In this document: positions 6,979-9,903 of the stretch, piece after piece
How positions within the stretch are numbered: position 1 is the first letter of the stretch
How the letters are laid out: each line of letters opens with the position of its first letter
Assembly: GCA_018376905.1 (NCBI GenBank)
Contig: JAHAAK010000058.1
Coordinates: 1 to 9,903 of the forward strand
Direction of reading: 5' to 3'
Source of the DNA: Collinsella sp.
Lineage (GTDB): Bacteria; Actinomycetota; Coriobacteriia; Coriobacteriales; Coriobacteriaceae
Length of the DNA stretch: 9,903 nucleotides
Program-made: the position numbers and the translations under genes
Notes under the pieces: model-generated
Databases searched by the model: none
What the model saw: only the letters and a program-made list of their open reading frames with translations
Told to the model about the DNA's origin: nothing

Positions 6979-8118
6979 TTACTCCACATCAAACTCCACG
7001 CGATCGAGTTCGGGCACGTTGAGGTCAATGAGCTTGCGGGCGACGTGACGGTCGTGTGCCCCAAGCGCCTCGCTTGTCGTCACATGGGCGACAATCTCGC
7101 GCTCGACGATGCCCTCCTCGTCGCCTTCGGTGGCCGAGGTTTCGACGGCGACGGTGTAATCCTTAAAGCCTGGCAGTACCGCGGCAAGCTCGCGCGTGGT
7201 TTCGGTGACGCCGTAGCCGTCCTGCACGCCGGCCTGCGCCGAGCCAATAGACCCCGCGGTCATAACGATGCAGGGGATGGCAAAGATGGCCGTTCCCACG
7301 ATGATGCGGCGGCGCACTTTGCGTGACAGCTCGTTGACCTCGGCATTTTCCTCGGCGGTCACAATGCCGTCGCCGTTGAGGTCACGCTTGAGCGGCACGC
7401 GCAAAAGAAGCAATACGGCTTCGGCGGCCAGCGCGATAAAGACGACGTTGATGCCAAACTCGTAGAGGGCCGAGAGGAACAGTGACCCGCTTGCAATGGC
7501 GATGCCATAGCCCGCCGCGCACAGGGGCGGCATGAGCGCGGTCGCCACGGCCACGCCGGCGATGAGCGTGGCGGGTTCCTGGTCGCGCGAGTTGCCCAGG
7601 CCACCCGCAAAGCCGCCCGCGAGCGCGACGGCAAGGTCCCACACGGTGGGCGTCGAGTTGTCGATAATGGCAGCCGTGGTGGTGCCGAGGGGCGAGAGCT
7701 TAAAGTACAACGTGGATGTGACCAGGCAAAAGGCCATTTGCAGCGCAAGGCTGGCGACGGCTTCGACGGTAATCTCGCGGTCGAGCGTGGCGATGCCGTA
7801 TGCCATGGCAAGGACCGAGCCCATGAGCGGGCAGATGAGCATGGCGCCTACAATGGCGATATCTGAGTCGATATCGAGGCCGATGCTCGCGATCAACATG
7901 GCAATTATCAGGATGCATAAGTGCGAGCCAGTCAGGCGCGCCCCGTTTACAAAGCGCTTGCGAATCACGTGATAGGGCGCGCGTCCCTCGCGAATGTTGA
8001 ACGCGCGCTTTAGGAAACGGCCGGCGTTCTCCATGACCTCACTATGGGCAGGGCGGATGCCGTGGCGCCGGTGATGGCGTTCACGCAGTCGCTTGAGTTG
8101 TTGTCTATCGAGTTCCAT
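6979..8118 (-). CDS. DUF389-family multi-pass membrane protein with an EF-hand-like loop
   Basis: The product has 379 residues from ATG at 8118-8116, which has GAGGTG just upstream. The frame stays open 49 codons further upstream, but no ribosome binding site supports a longer form and that extension looks non-coding. A charged, His/Arg-rich N-terminus (1-60) precedes about seven hydrophobic segments, near 66-82, 86-108, 117-140, 158-176, 182-211, 213-240 and 271-293. The DUF389 signatures are visible as IVGAMLICPLMG (89-100) and ATALMPPLCAAGYGIA (192-207). The role of this family is not established. Between the sixth and seventh segments, residues 246-257 (DLNGDGIVTAEE) match a 12-residue EF-hand calcium loop. 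After the last segment comes a soluble domain of about 85 residues (295-379), rich in Asp/Glu and Val. The gene converges on the small gene at 6402 and diverges from the coiled-coil gene at 8426. Confidence 0.87.
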   Translation of the reverse strand: MELDRQQLKRLRERHHRRHGIRPAHSEVMENAGRFLKRAFNIREGRAPYHVIRKRFVNGARLTGSHLCILIIAMLIASIGLDIDSDIAIVGAMLICPLMGSVLAMAYGIATLDREITVEAVASLALQMAFCLVTSTLYFKLSPLGTTTAAIIDNSTPTVWDLAVALAGGFAGGLGNSRDQEPATLIAGVAVATALMPPLCAAGYGIAIASGSLFLSALYEFGINVVFIALAAEAVLLLLRVPLKRDLNGDGIVTAEENAEVNELSRKVRRRIIVGTAIFAIPCIVMTAGSIGSAQAGVQDGYGVTETTRELAAVLPGFKDYTVAVETSATEGDEEGIVEREIVAHVTTSEALGAHDRHVARKLIDLNVPELDRVEFDVE

Positions 8119-8425
8119 GTTCACCTCGTTCCAGCGCGGTCCGCGCAACGCGCCCGTTGTCCTAACTCTACACCGTGGCGGGCGGGGTGTCTGTTGGATG
8201 CGGAATCCGATAGGGCGGATGACGCGGGAGCAAATGCAAATCACAGGCTCAATTCGATCCCGCAAGAATATGCTGCACCAGCTCCTACATATGTGACGAA
8301 ATTGTGAAGCACGAGAGCGCGAATTTCAAAAAATCCGCCGGTGACCAATGTTGCGCAACAGAATTCAAAAATCAGCTCCTACATTTTGAAGCGTATGGAT
8401 ACATCCGTGTCAAAGGGAGAAAGCC
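8119..8425. promoter_or_regulatory. Divergent intergenic region with repeated motifs
   Basis: This 307-base spacer must contain the promoters of the DUF389 gene (minus) and the coiled-coil gene (plus), though I see no clear -35/-10 pair for either. The 12-mer CAGCTCCTACAT occurs twice in direct orientation, at 8279-8290 and 8373-8384. Each copy is followed by a similar TTGTGAAGC or TTTGAAGCG, and related GAATTTCAAAAAATC and GAATTCAAAAATC stretches lie between them. A perfect 12-base palindrome, TGTTGCGCAACA, is at 8349-8360, and ACATATGT is at 8287-8294. These look like regulator binding sites. Confidence 0.45.
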
Positions 8426-9817
8426 ATGGCAAACTACAGTCCACAACACTTTGAGCCTCGGGCCAAGGCCGTCAACGTCAAGGGCGTTGCCAACCGCGCC
8501 GTCGCAACCGTTTTGACGGCGGGCCTCATCGCTCAGCCGCTCATGTCGCCGCTGGCGGCAATCGCCGCACCGTCAACCGATAACGGCGATTCTGTTCAGG
8601 GGGGGGGTAGTTCTGTAGAGAACACCGTTGCCGCCGGTAACCAAGCGGTCGTAAAGACGGCTGCCCAGCTGGCCGAGGAGTCGGCAAAGCAGCTCAAGGA
8701 CGCTCAGGCCGCCTACGATGCCGCCCAGAAGAAGGCCGACGCGGCGGGCCAGTCTCAAAAGCAGGCACAGCAGCAAAAGAATCAGGCCTCGCAGGCCGTG
8801 ACCGATAACGCCGCCGAGCAGAACGAGGCCGAGGTAGCCGCGCTTCAGGAGAAGATCGACGAGCTTAAGGCAGCCGTCGAAAAGACCGAGCAGCAGCAGA
8901 AGAAGCTGGGCGACCTGAACGATCAGCTCGATCAGGCCAACAAGAGCGTCGAGGATAAGGCCCAGGCGCTCAAGGACGCCAAGGCAAAGCAGGATGAGGC
9001 CAAGAAGGCCCTCGATGATGCCCAGGCCAAGCTCGAGGCCATGGGTATGGACGAGTACGAGGCCGCCAAGAAGGCCGTCGAGGACGCACAGGCAAAGCTC
9101 GATGACGCCAATAAGGCCGTTGCTGCTGCACAGGCCAATCTGGACCAGGCCAAGGCCGCCGAGGCCAGTGCACAGCAGGAAAAGAAGGACACTGAGGCCG
9201 CTCTGACTTCCGCCCAGGCCAAGAAGCAGGAGACTGCCGCTGCTCTCGCAGCCGCAACCACCGCGCGCGATAACGCCCAGCAGAAGTTCAACCAGGCGCA
9301 AGCCGCGCTCGATGCTGCCGTCTCGGGTACGGGTGTTGACCTGAGTGCGCTTGAGGCCACCAAGAACGCTGCTGCTGGTGAGCTCAAGACCGCGCAGGCG
9401 GAGCTCAATGCCGCGACGGATGCCGACGCCACCGCACAGGCGAACCTGCAGGCTGCGCAGACTACCGTCACCGCCGCGCAGGAGAAGGCCAACGCCGCCA
9501 ACGCCGCCGTGGCATCTGCCCAGTCTGCATATGATGCGGTAAGCAAGGAATACAACGCCGCCGTCAGCAAGCGCGACGCCGCCAAGGCCGCATGCGAGCA
9601 GGCCCAGCAGACCGAAGCCGACAAGAAGGCGGAGTACGACCGACTCGTCGAGGTCCGTCAGCAGAAGCGCAGCGAGTGGGAGGCGGCCTGCGCCGCTTCG
9701 AACGCCGCGGAAAAGGCTTATGACGCTGCTAATGCCCAGGTTGAGGCTCTTGAACAGCAGATTGCAGGCCTAAAGTCCAACATGACCGTTGACCAGGAAG
9801 TCATCAAGACGATATGA
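8426..9817 (+). CDS. Secreted alanine-rich coiled-coil protein, probably phase-variable
   Basis: The 463-residue product starts at ATG 8426, with GGGAGA at 8415-8420. The N-terminus fits a long Sec signal peptide: basic residues up to R24, a hydrophobic core at about 25-47 (AVATVLTAGLIAQPLMSPLA), and likely cleavage after the AIAA ending at residue 48. A short Gly/Ser linker (about 49-66) follows, encoded in part by nine consecutive G. Residues about 74-455 are almost entirely Ala, Lys, Gln, Glu and Asp in repeating AQAKLDDA-like units, which predicts a long helical coiled coil. It is interrupted near 299-305 (VSGTGVD). Two cysteines, C390 and C422, are present. No LPXTG motif, transmembrane tail, NlpC/P60 or CHAP domain is seen, and the protein ends abruptly (MTVDQEVIKTI). 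It may be a structural surface or secreted factor. It may also be the N-terminal stalk of a cell-wall hydrolase whose catalytic end has been lost. Family assignment beyond coiled coil is not possible. Confidence 0.8.
   Translation: MANYSPQHFEPRAKAVNVKGVANRAVATVLTAGLIAQPLMSPLAAIAAPSTDNGDSVQGGGSSVENTVAAGNQAVVKTAAQLAEESAKQLKDAQAAYDAAQKKADAAGQSQKQAQQQKNQASQAVTDNAAEQNEAEVAALQEKIDELKAAVEKTEQQQKKLGDLNDQLDQANKSVEDKAQALKDAKAKQDEAKKALDDAQAKLEAMGMDEYEAAKKAVEDAQAKLDDANKAVAAAQANLDQAKAAEASAQQEKKDTEAALTSAQAKKQETAAALAAATTARDNAQQKFNQAQAALDAAVSGTGVDLSALEATKNAAAGELKTAQAELNAATDADATAQANLQAAQTTVTAAQEKANAANAAVASAQSAYDAVSKEYNAAVSKRDAAKAACEQAQQTEADKKAEYDRLVEVRQQKRSEWEAACAASNAAEKAYDAANAQVEALEQQIAGLKSNMTVDQEVIKTI
8599..8607 (+). 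repeat. Nine-G homopolymer inside the coding sequence
   Basis: The tract follows CA of codon 58 and encodes the Gly-Gly-Gly after Gln58, directly downstream of the signal peptide. With nine G the frame is open. With ten, the reading becomes CAG GGG GGG GGG TAG, stopping at once. With eight, it becomes GGG GTA GTT CTG TAG, stopping three codons later. This layout is typical of slipped-strand ON/OFF switching. Confidence 0.85.
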
Positions 9818-9818
9818 G

Positions 9819-9889
9819 AAAGCCATTTGGGCCGCCTCCCCCCGCGGCGCAGCTTCTTTCCGCGGGCTCGGGATGCCACAATGGGCTTT
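9819..9889. repeat. Long imperfect palindrome after the coiled-coil gene
   Basis: The inner arms are perfect: CCCGCGG (9841-9847) and CCGCGGG (9860-9866), around a 12-base loop. The outer arms, AAAGCCATTTGG (9819-9830) and CCACAATGGGCTTT (9876-9889), pair with one bulge and two mismatches. About 22 of 30 arm positions match over the full length. There is no T run, so it is not a standard intrinsic terminator. It could act as a 3' stabilising hairpin or be a REP-like dispersed element. The window ends 14 bases later. Confidence 0.6.
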
Positions 9890-9903
9890 GAGTATCGGCC
9901 CGT

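Noticed and set aside
8119..8265. Upstream extension of the DUF389 protein by 49 residues
   Set aside because: The internal ATG at 8118 has a good GAGGTG site and starts a charged N-terminus, whereas the extension is Arg/Pro-rich, lacks a ribosome binding site and occupies the intergenic control region.
8573..9301. Leu/Gly-rich minus-strand frame of 242 codons resembling a membrane protein
   Set aside because: The hydrophobic look results from reading Lys/Gln/Ala codons of the coiled-coil gene in reverse complement; there is no independent start signal.
9814..9891. ATGA-overlapping short frame after the coiled-coil gene
   Set aside because: It gives only about 25 codons through a palindrome, with a poorly spaced ribosome binding site, so it is not supported as a gene.
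1..9903. CRISPR arrays, tRNA/rRNA genes, transposase genes or prophage genes
   Set aside because: I looked for regularly spaced repeats, cloverleaf-type sequences and transposase or integrase motifs on both strands and saw none.

Overview
The window looks like chromosome of a high-GC, anaerobic, gut-type actinobacterium of the class Coriobacteriia, with Collinsella the best guess. This rests on strong G/C third-position codon bias, a large strictly anaerobic Fe-S dehydratase/activase fusion, and an Ala/Lys/Gln-rich secreted coiled-coil protein. The taxonomic call is an inference, because no rRNA or other marker gene is present.

Layout. Positions 1-390 hold no protein gene. They carry a well-formed candidate small RNA or attenuated leader on the minus strand: promoter about 184-212, two hairpins, and a Rho-independent terminator at 33-57. 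Next to it are two palindromic operator-like sites just upstream of a TTG-started TetR-family regulator (391-1101). Twelve bases later, in the same operon, comes a 1596-residue protein (1114-5904). It combines two ATPase domains of the 2-hydroxyacyl-CoA dehydratase activator type, a DUF2229 region and a dehydratase-like C-terminal half. A strong terminator at 5933-5969 closes this operon, and the TetR protein probably controls it through the upstream operators.

From about 5970 to 6870 the base composition becomes visibly more AT-rich and codon use changes. This stretch holds the frameshifted tail of an unidentified gene (5990-6210), a palindromic spacer, and a small membrane-anchored protein of unknown function (6402-6851). 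A terminator at 6872-6906 lies between that gene and a convergent DUF389 membrane protein on the minus strand (6979-8118). The DUF389 protein has an unexpected EF-hand-type calcium loop.

A divergent intergenic region (8119-8425) with repeated motifs and a perfect palindrome separates the DUF389 gene from a secreted coiled-coil protein (8426-9817). That gene has a nine-G tract just after its signal peptide. Gain or loss of one G puts a stop codon within a few codons, as expected of a phase-variable surface or secreted protein. The protein ends abruptly, without an anchor or enzymatic domain, inside a 16-base sequence that also occurs inverted in the small-RNA region. A long imperfect palindrome follows it.

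The strongest leads are the poly-G switch, the minus-strand RNA candidate, the shared 16-base element, and the regulated dehydratase-activase fusion.
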